DNA of 64,000 nt, taken from positions 1 to 64,000 of the forward strand of contig NZ_QVMK01000012.1 in assembly GCF_010500995.1 (NCBI RefSeq). Reading direction: 5' to 3'. Each line of letters begins with the position of its first letter. Positions within the stretch are counted from its first letter, which is position 1. The position numbers and the translations under genes were made by a program. This stretch comes from Bacteroides sp. 224. GTDB taxonomy: Bacteria; Bacteroidota; Bacteroidia; Bacteroidales; Bacteroidaceae. Under the pieces are notes generated by a model that ran no database searches, had not been told where the DNA came from, and was given only the letters and a program-made list of their open reading frames with translations. Positions 27,452-35,788 of the stretch are shown here, piece after piece.

Positions 27452-28756
27452 TTATTTAGTGAAAAAACCGGCATAAGCTATACCCAACGAGATGCTTGGT
27501 TCATTATTGAATTGGCTTTTAAGTAAACGGTTGGAGTACTCAGCCTTTATCACAATGTTATTAATAGGATAATAATTCAATCCGGCAGATATTACCTTAC
27601 GCTCCCAACAGTCCTGATCTAAGATCTTTTTATCTGTTTTATACATTGAGTCGTAATAGTCATAACGGGCAAAAGCATATAGTTTACGTCCTTTGGCAAA
27701 ATCAAACTGAGAAAAAACATCGTATCCCACTTCAAGAGAGGCACACATTGCATCGGAAGCCACATTGGTGCGTGGAGAGGGAGAATAAGCACTCATGGTT
27801 CTGTTAGCTTCTGATATTTTGCGAGAATCTCCTAAATGCCCATAATCAAAATTTCCACGAGCAATCCAGTTGTAGTCTTTATAATCAAAATCGAATGCAG
27901 CAATCATTACCAGCCCGTCAATATCCTTAAATTTATCATGTTTCAAACTGTTGGCGGCACTTTTTCCGATGTATCCGCTCAGACCTAAGCGTAGTCCTTG
28001 CACAGCATAGTTATCCAAACGAAAGGCCCCGGCATAAGAATTTGCTATTTTAAATTCATAAGGGCTTTTTGCTCCGTCCTTTATCCAGTTTTTACTACCA
28101 AAACGGTCGGCATCGAGCCCTGCAATAAACTGCACTTCGTATCTCCATTTTTTTATATTTCCCCAAAGGCTCACCCCGGTTTGGTGCCACGTACACGGCA
28201 TTATTGAGTTTTCTCCTTCCGGACGATAGACGGTAAAAAATTCTGTGGGTAAATGAAACTGATTGGTTCTTCCCACAGGTACCACGATGTGCCCCATGCG
28301 CAGGTTCATCGCCCTATTAAATGTTTTCTCAATCCAGAATTGCTCCAAAGTAACTTCGCCACCGCGTTCTACTTCCGATTCATACTCCCCGGTTTCCTCT
28401 TCTTCTATCTCGACAGCTACTTCCGGCCCGCCATGTTCATATTCTATTTCAGCACCAACGCGCCATCCTTTACCAAACTCATAGCCCACCATGAATGTTA
28501 CATGAGGCAAGTCAAACTTTCCGTGGTCGGGTGCATCTTTATACAGATCAGAAGCCGTATACCTCTTCCAATTATCACTATAGAAATTGCGAGTCATAAC
28601 GGCTTCTCCATAGCCACCAAGAGTCAACCGCCCTTTTTCTTCTTTTTTAGTGGATACAGAATCTATCTCAATAGTGGCAGATACAGCCATATACGGAAAG
28701 GCTGCTACTGCCATAAATAACAGAAGAAAGAGAAATTTTAAACGTTTTGGTTTCAT
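27452..28756 (-). CDS. OprO/P-like outer-membrane porin
   Basis: A 434-residue protein with a signal peptide (about 1-28) and a beta-barrel from LTLGGYGEAVMTRNFYS to the C-terminal aromatic near IAYAGFF. It resembles phosphate-selective-porin-type barrels (GHIVVPVGRTNQFHLPTEFF segment). The loop near residues 120-135 is strikingly acidic (EIEEEETGEYESEVE), which could attract cations. It is the first gene of the porin-imelysin-di-haem-ResB/CcsA operon. Substrate is not predictable from sequence. Confidence 0.85.
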   Translation of the reverse strand: MKPKRLKFLFLLLFMAVAAFPYMAVSATIEIDSVSTKKEEKGRLTLGGYGEAVMTRNFYSDNWKRYTASDLYKDAPDHGKFDLPHVTFMVGYEFGKGWRVGAEIEYEHGGPEVAVEIEEEETGEYESEVERGGEVTLEQFWIEKTFNRAMNLRMGHIVVPVGRTNQFHLPTEFFTVYRPEGENSIMPCTWHQTGVSLWGNIKKWRYEVQFIAGLDADRFGSKNWIKDGAKSPYEFKIANSYAGAFRLDNYAVQGLRLGLSGYIGKSAANSLKHDKFKDIDGLVMIAAFDFDYKDYNWIARGNFDYGHLGDSRKISEANRTMSAYSPSPRTNVASDAMCASLEVGYDVFSQFDFAKGRKLYAFARYDYYDSMYKTDKKILDQDCWERKVISAGLNYYPINNIVIKAEYSNRLLKSQFNNEPSISLGIAYAGFFTK

Positions 28757-28795
28757 ACCTATTAAACTTTATTACAATATGTTTCTTAACAAATG

Positions 28796-28803
28796 CAAAG
28801 TTA
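28796..28803 (-). promoter_or_regulatory. -7 box of the porin-imelysin operon
   Basis: TAACTTTG (minus strand), an exact TAnnTTTG match followed by C, 39 bp before the porin ATG. The inverted copy of the shared motif begins 20 bp upstream, over the -33 region. Confidence 0.7.
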
Positions 28804-28823
28804 AAGTAGGCAGAAAGGATGTG

Positions 28824-28877
28824 AAATACCTATTTATAATTAAATAGCCTTCTTTTTATCAGCATAAATAGGTATTT
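28824..28877. promoter_or_regulatory. Shared 14-bp motif, copies 2 and 3 as an inverted pair
   Basis: AAATACCTATTTAT at 28824-28837 and its exact reverse complement at 28864-28877 are separated by 26 nt. They could pair as a terminator-like hairpin after the TonB receptor gene, whose stop lies at 28876-28878. The same 14-mer also occurs at 21664-21677, which favours a protein-binding site; the near arm overlaps the -33 region of the porin promoter. Confidence 0.6.
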
Positions 28878-31182
28878 AATAACTTATTTTCACTCCGGCA
28901 TAATAAGTACGAGGTAAAGATGGTCCGTAAATATAGCCCGAATCGCGATTTTTACCCTTATCGAAATCATCCTGATAAGCATTCAGCATATTTTGAACAC
29001 CGGCATTTACCTGCAAAACTGTCGATTTATAAATTTTAAAGTCATAAGACAGCTTAATACCCATATCCCAGAAATCCGGAGTTTTTACAGCCTGAGTATC
29101 ATTCGGATTATTTTCGGCTCCTTTCCAGTGCTCGGTCAGCATGGAACCCGTATAGGTACCCGACAAGGCTATTGACAAGGGCTTAACCGGACTATAGCTG
29201 GCTGTAAAGTAACCATAAACATCGGGGGTGCGGAAAATTTTCTTTTCGGCAGGAGCATCTTCACTCCATCTTTCAGCTTTGTCATACCGGCTTTTTTGCA
29301 TGGTGAGCCCTGTCTGTATTTGCCACAGAGAGCGATAAGCCACTTTACCCTCTAAGGTTACTCCAGCCACTTTGGCTCCCGATCCGTTGCTCCTTCTCTT
29401 TACCAACACAGCCTCATCATTAGTTCCAATCTCATCTAAAACAAACACGTCCGTCAGGCGGGTATAGAAACCCTCTATCAAAAAATTGGCTTGATAAGCT
29501 CCCAAACACTGATAAATATCGGCCGACGCACTGAAACTTTGCGATCTTTCTTCTTTCAGATCGGAAGCCAACTCAATCATAGAAACAGTACCTTGCACAT
29601 TGCCAACATGTAAGTCTTCATCAAAAGCTTGTGGTGCCCTGAATCCGGAAGAATAGCTCACTCGCAAATTTATATTCTCTGTAGGATTAAAACGAACGTT
29701 GGCTCGCGGACTAAATATCAGGTGGCTTATCATATTATGTTTGTCGAAACGACCTCCAACAAGAATACCCCATTTATCATTCTTCCATTCATTCTGTATA
29801 AATGCACTACCTATATTTACTATCTGCTTTGTACATCGTTGGTAGATATTATCTTTCAGGTTATTATGGCTAAATTCAAGCCCCGAAATCAAAGATGAAG
29901 GCATAAACAGAAAATGACCGGAATTATAAACGTGCTGCACCCCACCAATAAAAGTAAAATCTTTGGTATCGCCATAAGCATTCGGATTCTGATTAGCTCC
30001 ATAGTAACTATTCCGATCTGTACTTTGAGCGGAGGTATACACTCCTAAGCGATGCTTCTCATCAGGCGAGAATACATCAAACTTCAATCCTCCCCCATCA
30101 ATGGAATGTTCTAACTGTTCGGCTATATTGGCTTCGTGTGGTGGACGGCTCAACAAATCTCCTCCTCTGCGAAACTCCTGCATGTGATGATATTCGACAG
30201 TTAACTTAGAATAAGTACTTGTCTTTAAGTAGGAACGGAATCCTACTGTTTGATTTTTAAGCTTAGGCAGTTCCGAATAACCGTCGTCGTCATGATCGTA
30301 ACCTGAACGGTGCCGGTTTTGACCGAAAATATAAAGCCCGGCTTTATGATCCTCTGTAACCAAAGAAGCATTCAGGGATGTATTGTTATCAAAAGAATTA
30401 CTTCCTCCAATCGAAGAAAGTGTATGAGAAATCTGTCCTGAGTTTCTTATCGGCTCCTTGGTTATTATATTAATAGTTCCGGCAATGGCAGACGATCCGA
30501 AAAGGGCAGACCCTCCCCCACGCATGACTTCTACGCGCTCAATCATACTTGCAGGTATCTGCTCCAGTCCATACACGCCGGAGAGCGCACTGAATATCGG
30601 TCTCGAGTCCATTAGAATCTGTGTATAAGGTCCATCAAGTCCATTAATACGTACTTGCTGAAATCCACAGTTCTGACAATTGGTTTCTACCCTTACACCT
30701 GGTTGGAAGTTTAATCCTTGTGAAAGAGTGGTGGAGTTTGTTACTTCAAACATCTTCAAATCCATGACATTCACCAAGGTAGGGGCAAGCCTACGGGTAG
30801 TTTCACTCCGATTGGCAGAAACCACTACCCCATCCAAAGCCACTGCATCTTCTTCTATTTCGAAGTCAATCTCTAAAGTTTTCCCCTTTACAAGAATAAT
30901 CTCTTTGCTGACAGATTTATAGCCTACTGAACTTGCTTCAATTGTAAATTTCCCTTCCGGTAGGTTTTTCAGGAAATAGTGTCCGGTTGCATCCGTAACG
31001 GTACCAATCGTTGTACCTTTTAAAATGATGGTTATATAAGATAGGTGTTCGCCGGTTTTCTTATCTATCACATGGCCTATCACATTGGCATCAGATTTAC
31101 TTAAAACAGGCATTTCAGGATCATTGGCATAAGATGTAAGCACACTACAGATGCTTACAAGAAGAAAGATATATTTTTTCAT
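28876..31182 (-). CDS. TonB-dependent outer-membrane receptor
   Basis: A 768-residue receptor with a signal peptide (1-19), a carboxypeptidase-regulatory-like N-terminal domain (about 33-115, GHVIDKKTGEHLSYI), a plug domain (about 120-235, with NCQNCGFQQVRINGLDGPYT and RVEVMRGGGSALFGSSAIAG) and a 22-strand barrel ending in AGVKISY. The paired Cys in the plug is a feature of some metal- or haem-type receptors. It lies immediately upstream of the porin-imelysin operon with a shared motif at its 5' end, suggesting joint regulation. Ligand unknown. Confidence 0.92.
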   Translation of the reverse strand: MKKYIFLLVSICSVLTSYANDPEMPVLSKSDANVIGHVIDKKTGEHLSYITIILKGTTIGTVTDATGHYFLKNLPEGKFTIEASSVGYKSVSKEIILVKGKTLEIDFEIEEDAVALDGVVVSANRSETTRRLAPTLVNVMDLKMFEVTNSTTLSQGLNFQPGVRVETNCQNCGFQQVRINGLDGPYTQILMDSRPIFSALSGVYGLEQIPASMIERVEVMRGGGSALFGSSAIAGTINIITKEPIRNSGQISHTLSSIGGSNSFDNNTSLNASLVTEDHKAGLYIFGQNRHRSGYDHDDDGYSELPKLKNQTVGFRSYLKTSTYSKLTVEYHHMQEFRRGGDLLSRPPHEANIAEQLEHSIDGGGLKFDVFSPDEKHRLGVYTSAQSTDRNSYYGANQNPNAYGDTKDFTFIGGVQHVYNSGHFLFMPSSLISGLEFSHNNLKDNIYQRCTKQIVNIGSAFIQNEWKNDKWGILVGGRFDKHNMISHLIFSPRANVRFNPTENINLRVSYSSGFRAPQAFDEDLHVGNVQGTVSMIELASDLKEERSQSFSASADIYQCLGAYQANFLIEGFYTRLTDVFVLDEIGTNDEAVLVKRRSNGSGAKVAGVTLEGKVAYRSLWQIQTGLTMQKSRYDKAERWSEDAPAEKKIFRTPDVYGYFTASYSPVKPLSIALSGTYTGSMLTEHWKGAENNPNDTQAVKTPDFWDMGIKLSYDFKIYKSTVLQVNAGVQNMLNAYQDDFDKGKNRDSGYIYGPSLPRTYYAGVKISY

Positions 31183-31202
31183 GATGAATTTTTAATTATA
31201 TA

Positions 31203-31216
31203 ATAAGTAGGTATTC
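31203..31216. promoter_or_regulatory. Shared motif, diverged copy 4
   Basis: ATAAGTAGGTATTC matches the 14-mer at 12 of 14 positions and lies 21 bp upstream of the TonB receptor ATG. Confidence 0.4.
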
Positions 31217-31242
31217 AAAATTAATTCATAATATGAGAAAGT

Positions 31243-31341
31243 CCCCCTCCGCCCTTTGGGCACCTCCCCCTTGCAGGGGAGGAATTCCTGCGGCATCGAC
31301 TCCTCCCCTGCAAGGGGGAGGTGCCCAAAGGGCGGAGGGGG
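31243..31341. repeat. Perfect 41-bp inverted repeat, GC-rich
   Basis: Arms 31243-31283 and 31301-31341 are exact reverse complements, with a 17-nt loop. The arms are much richer in G+C than the surroundings and contain shorter internal inverted phrases (CCCTTTGGG, CCCCTTGCAGGGG). It lies between the His-rich membrane protein gene and the TonB receptor gene. It looks like a dispersed repeat of mobile origin; no transposase is near. Confidence 0.8.
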
Positions 31342-31409
31342 TAATGATATAAACTAATTATGAACATCTACTTAAGAATTTTACTATAGGTTACGAAATG
31401 GAGTGAGAT

Positions 31410-31478
31410 GGTTAAGGACTTTCAGCCCTTAACCTGATGACTATACCCCTTCCGGGTTCAGTTTGGTAACAGAACCTT
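31410..31478. other. Small inverted repeats in the gap before the TonB receptor
   Basis: GGTTAAGG/CCTTAACC at 31410-31417 and 31427-31434, and GGTTC/GAACC near 31457-31478, form two small hairpins. No recognised riboswitch pattern is present. With the 41-bp repeat they fill the 335-bp gap between the two genes. Confidence 0.35.
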
Positions 31479-31517
31479 GCCGTAAATAATTCAAATAACG
31501 ATTTGAATTTTCCAAAC

Positions 31518-31865
31518 TTAATTATGAAATGCCGGTGGTCCCCTAAGCGTAAGGACACCCTGATAAGGAGAGTGATAAAATGACCTTTGAGGCTTTGCAG
31601 CCAACAAAGCAAATAGAATATAATATACGAATAATAATAAAGGTAAGATAACAGCTCCACCCGTTAATACCTGAGATAGCAAATGAATAAGTTGAAACTC
31701 TGTAGTGGAATGGCTGTGTTCCGCATCTTCATTAAACGGATGAGAGTGCACAATGGTAACCCCATTCACCACATGCGAGTGAGTGAAAAGAGTAATGCCT
31801 GCCAGGTATGAAATAAACAAAACCGGAAGCAGGCATCTCAATATTTTCAGATACAATTGCTTCAT
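31518..31865 (-). CDS. Small His-rich membrane protein, function unknown
   Basis: A 115-residue protein with a hydrophobic N-terminal segment (about 8-28), a short extracytoplasmic loop with three His motifs (THSHVV, VHSHP, EHSHS) and a second membrane segment (about 68-92). The His clusters suggest zinc or other divalent metal binding. It lies between a ZIP transporter gene and a TonB receptor gene on the same strand. The start at 31865 follows a perfect -7 box at 31882-31889, which excludes a longer reading. I do not recognise a named family. Confidence 0.72.
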   Translation of the reverse strand: MKQLYLKILRCLLPVLFISYLAGITLFTHSHVVNGVTIVHSHPFNEDAEHSHSTTEFQLIHLLSQVLTGGAVILPLLLFVYYILFALLAAKPQRSFYHSPYQGVLTLRGPPAFHN

Positions 31866-31881
31866 AACTCTGTACGAAGCG

Positions 31882-31889
31882 CAAAGGTA
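31882..31889 (-). promoter_or_regulatory. -7 box of the His-rich membrane protein gene
   Basis: TACCTTTG (minus strand), an exact TAnnTTTG match followed by C, 16 bp before the ATG. Confidence 0.7.
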
Positions 31890-32057
31890 GTAATTTATAA
31901 TCATTCCCACCTATATTTGAGTTACTCCGATAGCAATTCTTTTTAAATTCTACAATCGTTATTCAGTTGATAAGACATGTCTCTACTCTTGTAGACGAAT
32001 GAAAGAATAAAATATTTTATAGACTGCTTAAATTTCATTAGCTCCTGGCAAGAGATT

Positions 32058-32126
32058 CGACGACACCCGGGTGTCGTATACGATGACACCCCCATGTCGT
32101 CACCGACAATACCCAGGTGTCGTCGA
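32058..32126. repeat. Tandem array of three 23-bp palindromic units
   Basis: Units start at 32058, 32081 and 32104. The first core, GACACCCGGGTGTC, is a perfect 14-bp palindrome; the others (GACACCCCCATGTC, AATACCCAGGTGTC) are imperfect versions. A degenerate unit may precede at 32035. It lies between the ZIP gene and the His-rich membrane protein promoter. Confidence 0.8.
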
Positions 32127-32156
32127 ATGTTTGGTCGGATCAAAATTAAGGAAGAG

Positions 32157-32960
32157 TTAAGCTAACAAGATCAAACTAAAAGCCATAATCGCCATACCTG
32201 CTATCAATCCGTAGATAGAAACATGATGTTCGCCATACTCGCGGGCAGCAGGCAACAATTCATCTAAGGATATAAATACCATGATTCCGGCTACTGCTGC
32301 AAATACACAACCTAATAAAGTAGGCGACATAAACGGCATCAGAATTAAATAAGCGATAAGTGCCCCCAAAGGTTCTGCCAATCCGGAAAGGAAAGAGAGG
32401 GAGAAAGCTTTCTTTCTGTCACCTGTGGCATAATAAATAGGAACCGACACAGCAATTCCTTCCGGGATATTATGAATAGCAATGGCAGCCGCAATGGCAA
32501 TACCTAACGTGGGATTTTCTAAAGCTGCGGTAAAGGTAGCAATCCCTTCCGGAAAGTTATGAATACCAATAGCAAGTGCCGTCATGATTCCCATCTTCAT
32601 TAATTTTGCATTGCGTGGAGGGGGGCCGTCCATACTTTCCACGGAACGAACTTCGTGCGGATTCTCGAAGGAAGGAACGAGTTTATCGATTAAGCTGACC
32701 AATAAAATACCTCCAAAGAAGGCTACCACGGTGATAAGCATACCTTTCTTCATTCCATACTCTAAGATGAGTAAATCTTCCGCCTGTGCGAAAATCTCGA
32801 CAAACGAAACGTAGATCATGACTCCCGCCGACAGACCAAGGGAGAAGGAAAGAAATTTCTTATTGGTTGTTTTAGCTAAAAAGGCTATTAAACTACCGAT
32901 ACCTGTGGCTAAACCTGCAAATAAGGTGAGCAGAAAAGCTATTAAAAAGTTTTGTTCCAT
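32157..32960 (-). CDS. zupT: ZIP family metal transporter, ZupT-like
   Basis: A 267-residue inner-membrane transporter with eight predicted helices. The metal-binding TM4 and TM5 motifs are [10 protein letters not shown] and [10 protein letters not shown], the pattern of ZupT-like zinc/divalent cation importers. A cytoplasmic loop between helices 3 and 4 (about 90-120) carries the variable region. It has its own -7 box at 32982-32989. The neighbouring gene for a His-rich membrane protein suggests metal homeostasis; the ion cannot be fixed from sequence. Confidence 0.92.
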   Translation of the reverse strand: MEQNFLIAFLLTLFAGLATGIGSLIAFLAKTTNKKFLSFSLGLSAGVMIYVSFVEIFAQAEDLLILEYGMKKGMLITVVAFFGGILLVSLIDKLVPSFENPHEVRSVESMDGPPPRNAKLMKMGIMTALAIGIHNFPEGIATFTAALENPTLGIAIAAAIAIHNIPEGIAVSVPIYYATGDRKKAFSLSFLSGLAEPLGALIAYLILMPFMSPTLLGCVFAAVAGIMVFISLDELLPAAREYGEHHVSIYGLIAGMAIMAFSLILLA

Positions 32961-32981
32961 GCGTTAATCGTTTATCCGGTG

Positions 32982-32989
32982 CAAAGTTA
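32982..32989 (-). promoter_or_regulatory. -7 box of the ZIP transporter gene
   Basis: TAACTTTG (minus strand), an exact TAnnTTTG match, 21 bp before the ATG. Confidence 0.7.
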
Positions 32990-33079
32990 ATAGTACGATA
33001 GGACATCATCAATCACCCTTTTTATGTATATTAACAAGGAGAAAATACATTTGTTCAGGTATCCGCTTCCGAATGCTCC

Positions 33080-35770
33080 TTAGGTAATTTGAATATAGCT
33101 CTTTCCGTTGATCGTCTTATGTATCTGAATTTGAACGGGAATACGTTCGCTCATTTCCCGCACATGAGAGATCACCCCGATTTTACGACCTTGTAGCTGC
33201 AATTGCTCCAAAGCATCCATGGCTGTACGCAGACTATCCGCATCGAGCGAACCGAAGCCTTCGTCAATAAACAGAGATTCTACCTTTAAATTATTACCCG
33301 ATAAGGAGGATAATCCCAAAGCAAGTGCCAGGGAAATCAGGAAAGATTCACCACCGGATAAGGAATATACGGTACGAATTTCATCGCACATATCACAATC
33401 AATTACCTGCAATGCCAATGTATCCGGCACTTGCTGCAATTTATAACGTTTGGAAAGATAAGACAAATGCTTGTTGGCATGCATAAGTAAAAGGTTGAGC
33501 GTATAACTTTGAGCTATCACCTTAAACTTACTGCCATCGGCACTACCAAACAACTTATTCAGCTTCTCCCATTTTTCGGCAACGGCTTCTTTCTCTTTCA
33601 ATGCCGTTTCTATCTCTTTTTGTAGTTTACGACTTTCTTCCTGTTGTAATAACTGCGCCTCCATCACTGAAAGTTGCTTTTCTATCTCTACTTTGTGTTT
33701 CTGACAGTTATCAATCGTTTCGGGTAACTTCTCAGGAGATTCAATCTGTTTATATTCCTTTCGCAATACTTCCACAGCAGCGGTTAATTGCTTTATCTCT
33801 CCCCGGACACCCGAAATACGGGCTTGATTTATCTCTGCATTTTTTCTTGCGGTTTCTAAGGCATCTGTCAGTTCCTTTTCTTTCCGTTGCATGGAAAGCT
33901 CAGCCTCATCTACCGATTTGCCTTTTAATAGTAATTTACGTTCTGCAAGCAATGCACTAAGAACGCTCTCTTTTATTTTATAGTCATACCACAACCACTC
34001 TTCGTAAAGTTGCTGGTATTCCCGAAGCTTTTCAGAAAGACCTTCTTGTTTGTTTCTAAGTTCTTCCAGTTGCAGGTCAAAGTAGGCAATGCTCCGCTCC
34101 TCTTCATTCTTCGGACATTTTCTTTCTATTTCTGCTTGCAAAATGGTTAATCGGCTTTGTTGTTGTTCGCAGGTTTCGAGCAGATGTTTAATATCCCGCT
34201 GTAGGGAAATAGAATGATTATTCAGCTTTTGCAACTCCTCCGAAGCCGTTTTATAGTCTTTCTCTACTTGTCGATAATGCGATTCTATGGCTTCTGCCTT
34301 TTGAGAATAGGGATGTTCCAAACTTCCGCAAACCGGACAAGCCTCTCCGGATATAAGTGCTTGCCTTAGTGCTTTCACATCTTTTCCCATGGCAATGCGT
34401 AAACCGTCAAACACATTTTGAAGTGTCTTTACTTCTACTTGTTTACTTGTTAACCGACTTGCAAACACAGTTTGTTCTTTTTCCTTTTCCGAGTAACTTG
34501 TTCGCTTCTGCTGAAGATCTTTCGATAATTCTTCGGCCGTTTTCTGTAAAGTCAGCCATTCTGCGGTTAGTTGCTTTGCCTCTTGTAGCTTTTTTTGTTG
34601 TTGCAGTAAAGCAGTCTGTTCATTGCCCAGATTCTGAATATCGAAAGTATTTAGTCTCCGGCTTCGCTCTTCATTCGTTTTTTGTTCTGCATCCAAATGC
34701 TCTAAAGATAGTTGTATGGTTGTTGGTTGCTTAGAGCGGATACCGGCAATGGACTGTTCTACCTGCTTAAAATTGGCTTGGGCACCCTGAATACGTACAT
34801 CAAGCTCTCGGGCTTTTCGTATATCCGGTTGCAAGTCGGCGCACTTTTGCCTGAAATCGGTTAAGTATGCTGTTTGTTGAGCAAACAAGGTTTGAAGTTT
34901 CAATAAGTTCTCTTGTCCTGTTGCTTCCTCTTTATGCTTTTTGGCCAATACTTCCTCTTGAGTTTTAAGAGATTGAATCAGCTTTAGTTTTTCTGTTAAA
35001 GATTCCAGTTGTTTGCTTATCTCTTCTCTTTTAATGCGAAAAGCAGTTCGATTTTGTTCCAACACTTGCAATTCCTCATCCGGCAATAATTTGATTACGC
35101 TTGCCCGATTCCGGATCTGATTCAATTCCTCATTAGCAATCTTGGTATGTTGGAAGATGGCTTTTGATATCTGTGAATAGATTTCTGTTCCTGTCAACTT
35201 CTCTAATAATTCTGCTTTGGCCGACTCTTTCGATTTCAGGAATGTAGCAAAATCATTCTGAGCCAATAATACGGTACGTGTAAACTGATCGTAGTTCAAA
35301 CCAATCAACACAGTTAAACGATTGAGCAATTCGGTTTTGGTTCCCTGCAATTCTTCTTCTTTATCCAGGTTGGTTACTTGCATAGTTTGCGCCTGCAAGG
35401 AGCCGTCTGCTTTACTGCGAGCCCGACGAACAGACCAACGAGATTGATAGCGAAATCCATCTACTCCCATAAATACCACTTCTGCAAATCCTTCTCCGGT
35501 TCCTCTGCGAAGGATGTTTTTTACATCAGATTGATTCACCTGACTTTCTCCTACATCTTTTAAATAGAGATTCTCTCCGGTAGTAGCAAAGCGAGGGGTC
35601 TTATCATAAAGAGCCAGGCAAAGCGCATCAAGAATAGTAGATTTTCCGGCACCGGTAGGGCCTGAGATTGCAAATATTCCGGCAGACTGCAAAGGTTCGG
35701 TAGTAAAGTCAATATCGAAATAGCCTTCAATAGAAGCCAGATTTTTTAATCGGATGGATAATATCTTCAT
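33080..35770 (-). CDS. sbcC: Exonuclease SbcC (Rad50-like ATPase)
   Basis: An 896-residue SMC-like ATPase that with SbcD cleaves hairpins and processes blocked DNA ends. The Walker A GPTGAGKST lies at about 37-45. Two long coiled coils flank a zinc-hook CPVCG near residue 477. The C-terminal lobe carries the LSGGES signature and the Walker B LFIDEGFGSLD. The length is toward the short end of the family. It starts 18 bp after sbcD stops, so the pair is one operon. Confidence 0.96.
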   Translation of the reverse strand: MKILSIRLKNLASIEGYFDIDFTTEPLQSAGIFAISGPTGAGKSTILDALCLALYDKTPRFATTGENLYLKDVGESQVNQSDVKNILRRGTGEGFAEVVFMGVDGFRYQSRWSVRRARSKADGSLQAQTMQVTNLDKEEELQGTKTELLNRLTVLIGLNYDQFTRTVLLAQNDFATFLKSKESAKAELLEKLTGTEIYSQISKAIFQHTKIANEELNQIRNRASVIKLLPDEELQVLEQNRTAFRIKREEISKQLESLTEKLKLIQSLKTQEEVLAKKHKEEATGQENLLKLQTLFAQQTAYLTDFRQKCADLQPDIRKARELDVRIQGAQANFKQVEQSIAGIRSKQPTTIQLSLEHLDAEQKTNEERSRRLNTFDIQNLGNEQTALLQQQKKLQEAKQLTAEWLTLQKTAEELSKDLQQKRTSYSEKEKEQTVFASRLTSKQVEVKTLQNVFDGLRIAMGKDVKALRQALISGEACPVCGSLEHPYSQKAEAIESHYRQVEKDYKTASEELQKLNNHSISLQRDIKHLLETCEQQQSRLTILQAEIERKCPKNEEERSIAYFDLQLEELRNKQEGLSEKLREYQQLYEEWLWYDYKIKESVLSALLAERKLLLKGKSVDEAELSMQRKEKELTDALETARKNAEINQARISGVRGEIKQLTAAVEVLRKEYKQIESPEKLPETIDNCQKHKVEIEKQLSVMEAQLLQQEESRKLQKEIETALKEKEAVAEKWEKLNKLFGSADGSKFKVIAQSYTLNLLLMHANKHLSYLSKRYKLQQVPDTLALQVIDCDMCDEIRTVYSLSGGESFLISLALALGLSSLSGNNLKVESLFIDEGFGSLDADSLRTAMDALEQLQLQGRKIGVISHVREMSERIPVQIQIHKTINGKSYIQIT

Positions 35771-35788
35771 GGATAAATAGTCGTTGAG

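Noticed and set aside
28253..28720. Plus-strand frame inside the porin gene
   Set aside because: Antisense to a complete porin gene with signal peptide and promoter; no independent support.
31410..31478. Riboswitch upstream of the TonB receptor
   Set aside because: Two small hairpins are present but none of the conserved blocks of cobalamin, TPP, SAM or similar classes could be found.
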